A DNA stretch of 19,084 bases from Lachnospiraceae bacterium (lineage in GTDB: Bacteria > Bacillota > Clostridia > Lachnospirales > Lachnospiraceae). The translations under genes were made by a program, and so were the position numbers. Shown one piece after another: positions 1 through 7,662 of the stretch. The notes under the pieces were generated by a model. The model had not been told where the DNA came from. It searched no databases and saw only the letters and a program-made list of their open reading frames with translations. The DNA is taken from positions 1 through 19,084 of the forward strand of contig JAFSYD010000309.1 in assembly GCA_017443685.1 (NCBI GenBank), read 5' to 3'. Within the stretch, counting starts at the first letter, position 1. Each line of letters starts with the position of its first letter.

Positions 1-4
1 ATAT

Positions 5-33
5 ATTATACACTATTTTTAAATAATTGTCAA
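5..33 (-). promoter_or_regulatory. Perfect-consensus SigA-type promoter firing out of the left edge
   Basis: Read on the minus strand, TTGACA (28-33) is followed by exactly 17 bases and then TATAAT (5-10). Both hexamers match the vegetative sigma consensus fully. Transcription would start just beyond the left edge, so the gene it serves is outside the window. A copy of an 11-base motif (6-16) overlaps the -10 box, and a dyad of the same motif lies just upstream of the -35. This arrangement suggests a strong promoter held in check by a repressor. The hexamers and spacing are seen directly; repression is inferred. Confidence 0.7.
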
Positions 34-67
34 ATATAATAGTGCATAAATATTTGTTATACACTAT
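6..67. promoter_or_regulatory. Operator-like repeats: one half-site plus a dyad
   Basis: The motif TTATACACTAT occurs at 6-16 and again, identically, at 57-67. A third copy at 39-49 is inverted (ATAGTGCATAA) with one mismatch. The copies at 39-49 and 57-67 form a dyad with 11-base arms and a 7-base spacer. The copy at 6-16 overlaps the -10 box of the leftward promoter. Such AT-rich GTGTA/TACAC dyads are typical of small repressors, for example the GntR or TetR classes. The regulator cannot be named from the site, and it may be encoded by the leftward gene outside the window. Confidence 0.5.
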
Positions 68-158
68 GTTCAACTTGCACAAATGCCCTCCCTTAAAGGG
101 AGAGCTTATAAATGGCTATCGGTTAACCCGTGAATTGTAACAACGCAAGCGGTAAGAC

Positions 159-187
159 TTGATTTAAAACCGCTACTTATTTATAAT
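159..187 (+). promoter_or_regulatory. Promoter of the diguanylate cyclase gene
   Basis: TTGATT (159-164), a 17-base spacer and TATAAT (182-187) make a good vegetative promoter. A second overlapping TATAAT lies at 187-192. Transcription should start near 194, giving a leader of about 30 bases with an AAAGGGG ribosome site at 212-218. The -35 box sits in the loop of a short inverted repeat, AGCGGT (148-153) / ACCGCT (169-174), which might be a regulator site. A further hairpin (CTCCC 88-92 / GGGAG 98-102) lies upstream of the promoter. I could not match it to a riboswitch class, and it would not be part of this transcript. Confidence 0.6.
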
Positions 188-225
188 ATAATGTTGTGGG
201 GAGATCTTGTCAAAGGGGAATCATC

Positions 226-1926
226 ATGAAACGTTACGGAGTTGCTTTCGCTTGTATCATATGTTTCATTTTCTTGTTGTTTTGTCCTCCGCTTTTGCTC
301 TTGGCCGCGGAGGATGATACGGCTGACGCCGCAGATGCCGGCTCATCTTCTTCGCAGGAGGAAGAACCCCCGCTCTACCGCATTTTATGCATCAGTTCCT
401 ACTCCCTTTCCCATGCCACCGTTCCCGAAATGCTTTCCGGCATCGAAGAGGGACTATCCGGCGTTCCTTATGAGATCGACTACGAGTTCATGGACTCGCA
501 GAACTTTTATAAACGGGAGGATGTCACCTCCTTTTATCACTATGTCGCCTACAAGATGAAGCACCACGTCGCCTATGACCTTGTCATCACCTGCGACGAC
601 AGCGCTTTGCGCTTTTGGAAGAATAACCGGAATGAGCTTTTTGCCAAGCTGCCGATGATCTTCGTCGGTGTCAACAGCGCATCCGACGCAGCCACCTCCG
701 CGAAGCTTCCGAGCGTGACCGGCGTCGCCGAGGTGCCGGATTATATCGGGACACTGGATCTGATGCACGAGCTTTTCCCCGACCGGACGATGGTGTATGC
801 CATCGTAGACGGCTCGGTTTCGGGGCGCGGCGAGTATGCACAGTTTCGGGAGATCTTAAAGGAATATGACGAGCTCCCCTGTCAGCTTCTTTTGACCGAC
901 GACTATTCGACGGAAGGTCTCAAAAAAGCGCTCGCACACATCCCGTCCGACGCGATGATCCTTTATCTGGATTTCATGCAGGACGCCGACGGAACAACCT
1001 ATTCCGATGTCGAGGCGTCAGAGCTTCTCTATGAGAATGCGATCGGCATTCCCATTTTCCGTACCACCTCCCCGAACATTGGCTACGGCGTCCTCGGCGG
1101 GAAGATGTATTCCTACTCTGCTGCAGGGAAAACGGCCGGTGAAATGGCTGCTGACGTGCTTTCCGGCAAAAAAGAGATCTCCGACATCCCTCTCGTAGCG
1201 GATGCCGTTACCGAATACATTTTTGATCAGGTCATCATGGATGAATACGGCATCAGTGAATTTGATCTGCCGCCGAACACGACGATCGTCAACCCGCACC
1301 GCAACCCGATCACTTTTTATAAGGAAAATCCCGTACAGTCGAACCTGATCCTGATCATCATTGCGATCCTTTTTGCTATCACGGGTATCCTTATCGTCTC
1401 TAACCGGCAGCGCGAAATGCTTGTCAACACCGACTTCTTAACGCAGATCCCGAACCGCCATTATATCCAGGCGCGTACCTCTGCGGTGATCGCCCGCAAG
1501 CAGCCGTTTGCGATCCTTATGATGGACATCGATCATTTCAAATCCATCAACGACACCTTAGGCCACGCCACGGGCGACGAGCTCTTAGCCGGCGTTGCAA
1601 GCCGCTTAAAGGGCCTTTCCACGCGGGGCGTTCTCTTTGCCCGCATCGGCGGCGATGAATTTATGGCGCTCATTACCGGACGAGCCATGTCCACCGCCGA
1701 TCAGCTCTGTGCCAATGTGGTAAAGCAGGTAACACAGGCCTATCACCTTTCCACCGGCGAACTTCACGTAACCACCTCTGTCGGGCTCGCCGCTTATCCG
1801 GAGCATTGCAGCGACCCCAACAGCTTGAACGCCTATGCCGATTCCGCCCTCTACTACGTAAAAGAGCACGGGCGGAACGGATATCAGATCTATTCCAACC
1901 AGTGCTCCTTCATAGAACCCGAATAA
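226..1926 (+). CDS. Membrane sensor diguanylate cyclase (ABC_sub_bind-like sensor + GGDEF)
   Basis: The product is predicted to make cyclic di-GMP from two GTP in response to an extracytoplasmic ligand. I chose ATG 226 (566 residues) because AAAGGGG lies 7 bases upstream; the frame remains open upstream to 196. A hydrophobic signal or anchor segment spans residues 5-28. A long extracytoplasmic region to about residue 365 resembles the ABC_sub_bind family of periplasmic binding folds. A single transmembrane helix follows at 373-396 and a GGDEF domain from about 410. The catalytic GGDEF is intact at 475-479, and the DFLTQIPNR segment typical of the domain start is present. The inhibitory I-site (RxxD ending six residues before GGDEF) is absent; the corresponding residues are TRGV. 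The neighbouring convergent gene encodes a sugar-binding lipoprotein. The ligand is unknown. Confidence 0.88.
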   Translation: MKRYGVAFACIICFIFLLFCPPLLLLAAEDDTADAADAGSSSSQEEEPPLYRILCISSYSLSHATVPEMLSGIEEGLSGVPYEIDYEFMDSQNFYKREDVTSFYHYVAYKMKHHVAYDLVITCDDSALRFWKNNRNELFAKLPMIFVGVNSASDAATSAKLPSVTGVAEVPDYIGTLDLMHELFPDRTMVYAIVDGSVSGRGEYAQFREILKEYDELPCQLLLTDDYSTEGLKKALAHIPSDAMILYLDFMQDADGTTYSDVEASELLYENAIGIPIFRTTSPNIGYGVLGGKMYSYSAAGKTAGEMAADVLSGKKEISDIPLVADAVTEYIFDQVIMDEYGISEFDLPPNTTIVNPHRNPITFYKENPVQSNLILIIIAILFAITGILIVSNRQREMLVNTDFLTQIPNRHYIQARTSAVIARKQPFAILMMDIDHFKSINDTLGHATGDELLAGVASRLKGLSTRGVLFARIGGDEFMALITGRAMSTADQLCANVVKQVTQAYHLSTGELHVTTSVGLAAYPEHCSDPNSLNAYADSALYYVKEHGRNGYQIYSNQCSFIEPE

Positions 1927-1937
1927 GTAACCGGAAT

Positions 1938-2071
1938 GTAACTATTCAGCAGCGCGAAGCATTTACTGCTGAGCGGCTGCCCGGTAATGTATATCCACCG
2001 GGCGAGGCATCAATTTTCAATGGCGCAAGCCTTGATGCCTCGCGTATCTGTTCAGCCTGCTGAACAGATAC
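1938..2071. mobile_element. MITE-like element, 134 bp, possibly IS66-mobilised
   Basis: The left end GTAACTATTCAGCAG (1938-1952) and the reverse complement of the right end (2057-2071), GTATCTGTTCAGCAG, match at 13 of 15 positions. The block is flanked by an 8-base direct repeat ACCGGAAT at 1930-1937 and 2072-2079, as expected of a target-site duplication. Inside are further perfect inverted repeats: 1979-1985 / 1997-2003, 2002-2013 / 2032-2043 and 2045-2056 / 2059-2070. There is no room for a transposase. IS66-family elements are known for ends starting GTAA and 8-bp duplications; the left end fits, while the right end reads GTAT. Family assignment is therefore tentative. The element lies between two convergent genes and interrupts neither. 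Confidence 0.65.
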
Positions 2072-2089
2072 ACCGGAATTATTAAAATT

Positions 2090-2200
2090 TTACTGCGCCG
2101 CCTTCGGATAGCCGTCGGCACCGAAGGAATAATATCCGGTATCGATCAGCTCTTCTTTTAAGTTATCCTTCGTGATCACCTTCGGTGTCAGAAGGAAGGC
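2090..2200 (-). pseudogene. Orphaned C-terminal segment of the sugar-binding protein, beyond an in-frame TAG
   Basis: After the TAG at 2201-2203, the same minus-strand frame stays open for 36 codons to a TAA at 2090-2092. It begins AFLLTPKVITKDN and ends GYPKAAQ. The start matches the closing segment of ChvE/XylF-type binding proteins, which usually read like F/YLLTPxxVTKDN and form the last hinge-crossing strand and helix. The natural gene was therefore probably 2090-3298, 403 codons with the TAG position included. Codons one base from TAG (CAG, AAG, GAG, TGG, TAT, TAC, TTG, TCG) could have stood there. Sequencing error is a real alternative. Confidence 0.75.
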
Positions 2201-3298
2201 CTACATGTCTTGCGTCCCATTCGAATATCGGTCATCGGAATAAACGACGTCAAAATCCCATCCGCTCTTTTCGATCAGGCTTTCGTCGATCTCTTCGCCC
2301 TTCATAAACGCGATCGTCACATCCTTCATCACCTCAGTCTCGTTCGGAAGGCATTTGTAAACGGTCATCGTCTGCTTGTCTTCCATTATATTTTTCAGAT
2401 TCTCTTCATCGCCGTCCTGTCCGGTCAAAAGCACGATGTTCTTACCCTTGTAGCTCGATTCGATCGCATCTGCCACGCCGGCCGCGGCGGAATCGTTCGC
2501 ACAGAGCACGGCGGCTAATTTCTTACCGTCAGAGTAATAGTTCGCCAGAATATCGAGCATCCGTTCATTCGCGTATTCACTCTTCCATTGAAAGGTCTCG
2601 GTCTCCGCATATCCGATCTGACCGGAGGGCACAACGAGCGTCCCCTTGTCAATGTAAGGCTGCAGAACGTCCATCGCACCGTTATAATAGCCATCCGCAT
2701 TCTTATCCGCCGAATACCCCGACACGATCTCCAGGTTAAACTTATTATCGCCTGCGTGATCAAGATCCAACGTATCACGGATATACTCGCCTTCCATCTG
2801 CCCCACCATATAACTGTCAAAGGACACATAATAGTCCACGGCAGGAGAATCGATGATCCTGTCATATGCGATGATCGGGATATCAGCACTCTCGGCACGG
2901 GCAAGAACATCCTCCAAACCGTCGTAATTGACCGTTGCGATCACAAGAACATCAATCCCTTCGTCGATCAGCTCATTGACATCCTCAATCTGCGAATCAA
3001 CCGTGTTGTCCGCAAGCTTAAGACTCACCGTGTAGCCGGCTTCCTCAAAGTTCTTCGCCAATAACGCGCCGTCGCGGTTCCAGCGCTCAAGATTCGTCGC
3101 CGGCATCGAAATCCCGATGATATCCGCTCCGTCCGTCGCGTGATTTTTCGCAGCTTCTGTCAGCTCATAGTCCGCTTCCTCTTTCGCATCCGCGCCGCCT
3201 GCCGTTTCACCGGTCTTTGTACCGGCCCGGCTTGTGCATCCCACAGAGGAAATCACAAGAGCCACTGCCATCATTCCAGCAATAAGACTTCGTTTCAT
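2201..3298 (-). CDS. ChvE/XylF-like sugar-binding lipoprotein, truncated by in-frame TAG
   Basis: This is an extracytoplasmic substrate-binding protein of the periplasmic-binding-protein type I (Peripla_BP_4) class, which delivers sugars to an ABC importer or receptor. Residues 1-20 form a lipoprotein signal peptide ending SSVG before Cys21, the likely lipid-modified residue. The mature protein carries family hallmarks: IGISMPATNLERWNRDG near the first strand, AYDRIIDSPAVDYYVSFDSY in the middle, and LCANDSAAAGVADAI in the second lobe. The product is 365 residues and lacks about 36 C-terminal residues still encoded past the TAG, so the last hinge strand would be missing. No permease or ATPase gene lies nearby. 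The start is 30 bases after prfA on the same strand, with AGGTAGGAAA before the ATG, so it is probably transcribed from prfA. Whether the truncated form works is unknown. Confidence 0.85.
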   Translation of the reverse strand: MKRSLIAGMMAVALVISSVGCTSRAGTKTGETAGGADAKEEADYELTEAAKNHATDGADIIGISMPATNLERWNRDGALLAKNFEEAGYTVSLKLADNTVDSQIEDVNELIDEGIDVLVIATVNYDGLEDVLARAESADIPIIAYDRIIDSPAVDYYVSFDSYMVGQMEGEYIRDTLDLDHAGDNKFNLEIVSGYSADKNADGYYNGAMDVLQPYIDKGTLVVPSGQIGYAETETFQWKSEYANERMLDILANYYSDGKKLAAVLCANDSAAAGVADAIESSYKGKNIVLLTGQDGDEENLKNIMEDKQTMTVYKCLPNETEVMKDVTIAFMKGEEIDESLIEKSGWDFDVVYSDDRYSNGTQDM

Positions 3299-3328
3299 GG
3301 CTTTCCTACCTTTTATCGTATTCCTCTT

Positions 3329-4408
3329 TTAACTCGCCTTGTCCATCGTCGCTAAACGCCTGGCCTGATCTGCCGCGATCAGCGCATCCAAAATCTCCTG
3401 GATGTCACCGTTTAAAATTTTATCGAGCTTGTAAAGCGTCAGGTTGATCCTGTGATCGGTCACGCGCCCCTGCGGGAAATTGTAGGTACGGATCTTTTCC
3501 GACCGATCCCCCGTCCCGATCTGGGAAAGGCGCTCCGCTGCCGCCTGCTCCTGCTGCTTTTGCAGCTCCATATCATAGAGCTTCGTCCGAAGCAGGGCAA
3601 AGGCCTTATTCTTGTTCTGCAGCTGCGACTTTTCCGTCTGCGAATATATCACGATTCCCGTCGGATAGTGTGTCAGGCGCACCGCCGAGTCCGTCGTATT
3701 AACGCATTGGCCGCCGTTGCCCGATGCCCGCATCACATCGATGCGGATGTCGCTTTCGTTGATCTCGATATCCACATCCTCCGCCTCCGGCATTACCGCA
3801 ACCGTAACAGTGGAGGTATGGATGCGTCCGCCCGATTCCGTTTCGGGAACACGCTGCACGCGGTGTACGCCGGATTCGTATTTTAAAACGGAATACGCGC
3901 CGCTGCCGCTTACCATAAAGTTAACCGACTTCATACCGCCAATCCCGGTCTCCTCGCATTCGATCAGCTCGACCTTCCAGCGGCGTCCCTCCGCATAATG
4001 GACATACATCCGGTAAATCTCCGCGGCGAACAGCGCCGCCTCGTCACCGCCCGCACCCGCGCGGATCTCAACGATAACGTTCTTATCATCGTTCGGATCC
4101 TTCGGCAAAAGCAGGATCTTCAGCTTTTCAGAAAGCGCTTTTTCTTTTTCACGGGACTCGGAAAGCTCCTCTTTCGCAAGCTCCCGCATCTCCTCGTCGC
4201 TCTCCTCCTCGATCATCGCCAGCGAATCCTCGATATTCTGCTTCGCCGACTTATAGTCCTTATACGCCTCAACGATGGGAAGCAGGTCACTTTGCTCCTT
4301 CATCAGCTTCTGGAAGCGCTTGCTGTCGTTCGCCACGTCCGGCTCGGAAAGCATATTCATAATCTCCTCGTAATGCAGGAGTAAATCCTCTAACCTGTCA
4401 AACATCAT
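3329..4408 (-). CDS. prfA: Peptide chain release factor 1
   Basis: RF1 reads UAA and UAG in the ribosomal A site and triggers release of the finished protein. At 359 residues it is the usual family length. The GGQ that reaches the peptidyl-transferase centre is at 232-234 within [18 protein letters not shown]. The stop-codon-reading PxT motif is PET at 188-190, which marks RF1 rather than RF2 (SPF). A coiled, acidic N-terminal domain covers about 1-105. The ATG at 4408 overlaps the TGA of prmC in an ATGA arrangement, with GGGAG 8 bases before it. A second ATG follows at once (4405). prmC modifies the glutamine of this GGQ, so enzyme and substrate are made together. Confidence 0.97.
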   Translation of the reverse strand: MMFDRLEDLLLHYEEIMNMLSEPDVANDSKRFQKLMKEQSDLLPIVEAYKDYKSAKQNIEDSLAMIEEESDEEMRELAKEELSESREKEKALSEKLKILLLPKDPNDDKNVIVEIRAGAGGDEAALFAAEIYRMYVHYAEGRRWKVELIECEETGIGGMKSVNFMVSGSGAYSVLKYESGVHRVQRVPETESGGRIHTSTVTVAVMPEAEDVDIEINESDIRIDVMRASGNGGQCVNTTDSAVRLTHYPTGIVIYSQTEKSQLQNKNKAFALLRTKLYDMELQKQQEQAAAERLSQIGTGDRSEKIRTYNFPQGRVTDHRINLTLYKLDKILNGDIQEILDALIAADQARRLATMDKAS

Positions 4409-5244
4409 TCCAATCTCCCTAACATCACCCGCTCGTTCTCCGAATAATCCCGATAGCAGATCATATCCCGATACCCGTTCATAAACAGCATTTGCGCTAC
4501 CGCGTCCCGCTGTCCGATCCCGATCTCGAAGATCAGATAACCGCCGCGCTTGAGATATTTGTGCGCCTGCGCCGTGATCTTACGGTAATACGCCAGCCCG
4601 TCCCTGTCCCCATCGAGAGCCTGTCTGGGCTCATGATCACGCACCTCCGGCATCAGCTTCGGGATCACCGCGGACGGAATATACGGCGGATTGCAGACGA
4701 TCATATCGAACCTCTCCCCTTTCACCGGGGCAAACAGATCTCCCTGTAAAAACTCGGCGTCGATCCGGTTGATCCACGCGTTCTCCCTCGCTACGATAAG
4801 CGCCTTTTCGGAAATATCCACACCGACACCCGTAATGTCCTGCGCTAGTGCAAGCAGGCTGATCAGAATACAGCCGCTTCCGGTGCATAGGTCAAGCACA
4901 TGCATCCCCGGCAAAAGCCGCTGCAGCGCAACCTCCACCAGCGTCTCGGTGTCCTGCCTGGGACAGAGCACATCCTCATTCACGTGGAAGGTCAGCCCCA
5001 TAAAACCCTGCTCACCCGTGATGTGCTGCAGCGGGATCCGCTTGCACCGCAGGTCGATCGCCTCGGCATAACGGGCAACCCCCTCCTCGTCCTTCGCTTC
5101 CTCGCTCATCCGCATCAGGTATTCTTTTTTGTCCATTCGGAAGGCAAATGCAAACAGCTCCCACGCGTCAATGTCCGGATTCGGAACATCCGCGTCCTGC
5201 AGCCGGTTCGCCGCCTCCACGATCAAATCCGTATATCTTGTCAT
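4405..5244 (-). CDS. prmC: Release factor glutamine N5-methyltransferase
   Basis: PrmC (HemK) methylates the glutamine of the GGQ motif in release factors, using S-adenosylmethionine, and raises termination efficiency. The 279 residues match the family. An N-terminal helical domain covers about 1-75 and contains the conserved [16 protein letters not shown] (71-86). The methyltransferase domain has DLCTGSGC at the SAM site (118-125) and the substrate-binding NPPY at 185-188. The gene overlaps prfA by four bases. The start region is unusual: no clear ribosome site lies within 10 bases of the ATG (the nearest, GAGGAAAG, ends about 18 bases upstream), and an in-frame TGA 15 bases upstream rules out an earlier start. 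Translation may be modest. The order prmC-prfA after rpmE is common in Lachnospiraceae. Confidence 0.95.
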   Translation of the reverse strand: MTRYTDLIVEAANRLQDADVPNPDIDAWELFAFAFRMDKKEYLMRMSEEAKDEEGVARYAEAIDLRCKRIPLQHITGEQGFMGLTFHVNEDVLCPRQDTETLVEVALQRLLPGMHVLDLCTGSGCILISLLALAQDITGVGVDISEKALIVARENAWINRIDAEFLQGDLFAPVKGERFDMIVCNPPYIPSAVIPKLMPEVRDHEPRQALDGDRDGLAYYRKITAQAHKYLKRGGYLIFEIGIGQRDAVAQMLFMNGYRDMICYRDYSENERVMLGRLE

Positions 5245-5284
5245 AAATACACTTTGTCAAGTCTTTCCTCATAATGAACGGAAG

Positions 5285-5307
5285 GCTGAAAGTATTGCTT
5301 TCAGCCC
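5285..5307 (-). terminator. Strong hairpin between rpmE and prmC (attenuator or processing site)
   Basis: GGCTGAAAG (5285-5293) pairs perfectly with CTTTCAGCC (5299-5307) around a 5-base loop, and GGA/TCC flanks extend the stem past single mismatches. It begins 22 bases after the rpmE stop. On the minus strand no run of T follows, so it is not a classic intrinsic terminator. It could slow transcription or protect the rpmE message, separating the abundant L31 message from prmC. Confidence 0.45.
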
Positions 5308-5329
5308 TCCGCCTCGTATCACCCTAACT

Positions 5330-5533
5330 CTACTGCGTGATGCCGTACTTGCGATTAAACTTATCAATACGGCCTCTCGCCTGTGTCTGCTTCTGCTGTC
5401 CCGTATAGAACGGATGGCACTTGGAGCAGATCTCGACGTGAATGCTCTCACGTGTGGAACCCGTAACGAACGTGTTCCCGCAGTTGCACGTAACCGTCGC
5501 CTGATAATAATCCGGATGGATACCTTGTCTCAT
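5330..5533 (-). CDS. rpmE: 50S ribosomal protein L31
   Basis: L31 bridges the large and small ribosomal subunits. The 67-residue product begins [10 protein letters not shown], the canonical opening. It carries four cysteines, at 16, 18, 36 and 39, so it is the zinc-binding (C+) form. I chose ATG 5533 because AGAGGTG (5540-5546) lies 6 bases upstream. An earlier in-frame GTG (5540-5542) lies within that ribosome site and is unlikely to be the start. The stop is TAG, which shows that UAG serves as a true stop in this organism. In many Clostridia rpmE directly follows rho; here a chemotaxis receptor gene separates them. Confidence 0.96.
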   Translation of the reverse strand: MRQGIHPDYYQATVTCNCGNTFVTGSTRESIHVEICSKCHPFYTGQQKQTQARGRIDKFNRKYGITQ

Positions 5534-5605
5534 TGTCTTCACCTCTCATAGATATTGGTGATGGTTGTAATCCCGGCTATTTACATCCCGATAAACAGCC
5601 CACTT

Positions 5606-5634
5606 AATATAACATATGCAGGATAATTATGCAA
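5606..5634 (-). promoter_or_regulatory. Promoter of rpmE
   Basis: On the minus strand TTGCAT (5629-5634), 17 bases and TATATT (5606-5611) form a plausible vegetative promoter. Transcription would start about 65 bases before the rpmE ATG. Its presence is expected, since the receptor gene upstream would otherwise separate rpmE from its transcription source. Confidence 0.5.
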
Positions 5635-5673
5635 GGGGCTATTTTCGTATTCTACATAATAACCCCTGTGCAT
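5629..5673. repeat. Imperfect inverted repeat after the receptor gene
   Basis: ATGCAAGGGGCTATT (5629-5643) pairs with AATAACCCCTGTGCAT (5658-5673), with one bulge and one mismatch, around a 14-base loop. It starts 22 bases after the stop of the chemotaxis receptor gene, so it may end that transcript, although no T-run follows. One arm contains the -35 box of the rpmE promoter, so transcription reading through could interfere with that promoter. Confidence 0.4.
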
Positions 5674-5695
5674 TTCCTTTGGCTTCGTAAAGCTC

Positions 5696-7519
5696 TTACA
5701 GCGTAAATCTCTTAACGAATGCCTGCAGCTCCTGTGCCTCCGTCGCAAGACGTCCGCTCGCTTCCGCGATCTCATGCGCGGATGCGGTCTGCTCCTCGGA
5801 TGCCGCCGATACATTGCCGGTCTCTTCCGCGACATCGCGGCTCATATTGTCGATCCGCTCGATCGCATCCTTGATCCGATCCGTTCCGGAGGTCAGCTGC
5901 CCGACGATCTGATTCATACGGTCAGCCTGCTCGGATACGTTCGATACCATGGTAACGATCTCGTTGAACGTGCTGCCCGACTGTCCGACAACCTCCGAAC
6001 CGCTCTTAACGATGCTGAGTCCCTGTGCCATCGCCGTAACGGCTTCATCCGACTTCGCCTGGATCGAGTTGATCAGCTCGGTGATCTGTCCTGCCGCACC
6101 GTTCGACTGATCGGCGAGCTTGCGGATCTCATCCGCTACGACCGCAAAGCCCTTGCCGGCCTCACCCGCACGCGCCGCCTCGATCGAAGCGTTAAGCGAC
6201 AAGAGGTTCGTCTGTTCTGCGATATCGGAGATCGTATCTACGATCGAGCCAATGGTCTGCAGCTGTCCGCCAAGGCTCTCCACAACCTCTGAGGTTGCCG
6301 ATACTGACTCCTGGATCTTGTCCATCTGTCCCATCGCCTTGTTGATCTCCGTACTTCCTGTGGAAGCCGCGTCGTTCGTCGCACGGATCGCCTCGCCGAA
6401 CTTCTCAATGGTGGTAGAGAATTCATCCATATTCTCGGCAAAAACAGCTACCTCGTCGTTCGCCTCGTTGACTACGTTCATCTGATCGGAGCAGGATCCC
6501 GCCACGTTCGTGCAGCTTTCCGCTACCATCTCCGAAGCGTCCGCCGCCTGTCCCGCCGAAGCGGTCAGCTCTTCGGATGCGCTTGCCACGTAGTTCGTCG
6601 TTTCGGAGATCTTCTCCATCAGCTCACGGATGCTCTGATGCAGCGTAATCTCCGCATCGGACATAGTACCGATCTCGGTCTTGTCCTTCTCCATCTTCTT
6701 CTGCTGATCCGCGTTCTCCTTGATCGTAAAGTCACCCGATGCCATACGCTCGATCTCATCCGTTAAGAACTTGATCGGGTTCGCGATACGGTTGCCGATG
6801 TACAGTGCAAAGATCACGAGAAGTACGATCAGGACCACAAGGAAAATGATGGACTGAATGATCGTTGTCCGAAGCGCCGCCGTCGCGTGGCTGACATATT
6901 CCGCCTCTATCGCGTCTAAGTGGTCGATCCACACGCCGGTACCCAGTACCCACTGATAAGGCTCATAAGCCATGGTAAAGTTCATCTTGGGCAAAGGCTC
7001 CGTCTCGTTGGGCTTCGCGAACATCAGATTCGTATACCCCCCGCCCTGCTGCTTGCCGTTGGCGATCATCTCCTGAATGAACTTCGTGCCGTTCGGGTCG
7101 GTGGCATCCCAACGGGACTGCCCCTCGGTATCACGGCCTAACAGAACAACGTTGATACCTTCATAGGTGTCTACCCAGAAATACCCGGCGCCGTCATTAT
7201 AACGAAGCTCGCGGACGCGGTTCGCGGCTTCCTTCTTCGCCTGTTCTTCGGTCAGCTCACCGGCCTCCTGCTTCTGGTGCACCTCTTCGATCACCGACAC
7301 GGCGATCTCCGTCTCATGCTTCAGCTCATCCTTGACATCCTCTAAGATACGGTTCTTAAATGCCTCCGTCTGCTCAGCGTTCGTCTTAATCGTGTTCACG
7401 AGAGAGAACACCTCAAGACCGATCGATGTCACGAGTGTCACACCGATGATGACCGATACAAGGATAAACTTGATCGAATGCACGCCGCTTGACTTTCTGC
7501 GTTTTTTCGTTGCTGCCAT
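5696..7519 (-). CDS. Methyl-accepting chemotaxis protein with single-Cache sensor
   Basis: This is a transmembrane chemoreceptor that would pass ligand state to CheA/CheW and so to the flagellar motor. The preferred start is ATG 7519 (607 residues), because GGGAGG lies 10 bases before it. An upstream ATG at 7537 has no ribosome site. The first transmembrane helix is at about 17-40. An extracytoplasmic sCache_2-like domain follows to about 205 ([27 protein letters not shown]), and this fold often binds small carboxylates. The second helix is at 219-242, a HAMP domain at 243-290 and the coiled-coil signalling domain at 315-600. Its conserved tip, [20 protein letters not shown], is at 435-454. 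There is no CheR-docking pentapeptide at the C-terminus. No other chemotaxis gene is in the window, and the gene has its own promoter. Confidence 0.95.
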   Translation of the reverse strand: MAATKKRRKSSGVHSIKFILVSVIIGVTLVTSIGLEVFSLVNTIKTNAEQTEAFKNRILEDVKDELKHETEIAVSVIEEVHQKQEAGELTEEQAKKEAANRVRELRYNDGAGYFWVDTYEGINVVLLGRDTEGQSRWDATDPNGTKFIQEMIANGKQQGGGYTNLMFAKPNETEPLPKMNFTMAYEPYQWVLGTGVWIDHLDAIEAEYVSHATAALRTTIIQSIIFLVVLIVLLVIFALYIGNRIANPIKFLTDEIERMASGDFTIKENADQQKKMEKDKTEIGTMSDAEITLHQSIRELMEKISETTNYVASASEELTASAGQAADASEMVAESCTNVAGSCSDQMNVVNEANDEVAVFAENMDEFSTTIEKFGEAIRATNDAASTGSTEINKAMGQMDKIQESVSATSEVVESLGGQLQTIGSIVDTISDIAEQTNLLSLNASIEAARAGEAGKGFAVVADEIRKLADQSNGAAGQITELINSIQAKSDEAVTAMAQGLSIVKSGSEVVGQSGSTFNEIVTMVSNVSEQADRMNQIVGQLTSGTDRIKDAIERIDNMSRDVAEETGNVSAASEEQTASAHEIAEASGRLATEAQELQAFVKRFTL

Positions 7520-7562
7520 CGCTACATAACCTCCCATTCATGTGTTGACAATATAATGTTAA

Positions 7563-7591
7563 ATTATATCTTTAATTTAATGCAATTACAA
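7563..7591 (-). promoter_or_regulatory. Promoter of the chemotaxis receptor gene
   Basis: On the minus strand TTGTAA (7586-7591), 17 bases and a perfect TATAAT (7563-7568) lie in an AT-rich gap about 45 bases before the start codon. This is a SigA-type site. I saw no motility-sigma (SigD/FliA-type TAAA-N15-GCCGATAA) promoter in the gap, although such sites often drive receptor genes. Confidence 0.6.
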
Positions 7592-7662
7592 TAGAAAATT
7601 CGGCATTTTAACAAGATATGGACAGATACGCCCCCAAAAATATCTACATCTTGCACAAAGCA

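Noticed and set aside
6..67. DnaA boxes (TTATNCACA-like) suggesting a replication origin
   Set aside because: All three copies end in T instead of the final A. They extend to an 11-base motif with dyad symmetry around a promoter, and no dnaA or dnaN gene is near.
71..175. Possible cyclic di-GMP or other riboswitch upstream of the cyclase gene
   Set aside because: The stretch has hairpins and a GCAAGCGG segment but does not match the GEMM-I or GEMM-II core, and the best promoter (159-187) lies downstream of it, so it would not be in the message.
2045..2070. Stand-alone intrinsic terminator for the cyclase gene
   Set aside because: The stem is perfect, but no T-run follows on either strand, and it is better explained as the right end of the mobile-like element.
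2201..2203. UAG read as pyrrolysine or genome-wide reassigned UAG
   Set aside because: rpmE and the 17171-17935 gene end properly at TAG, an RF1 gene is present, and the interrupted family is not one known to use pyrrolysine.
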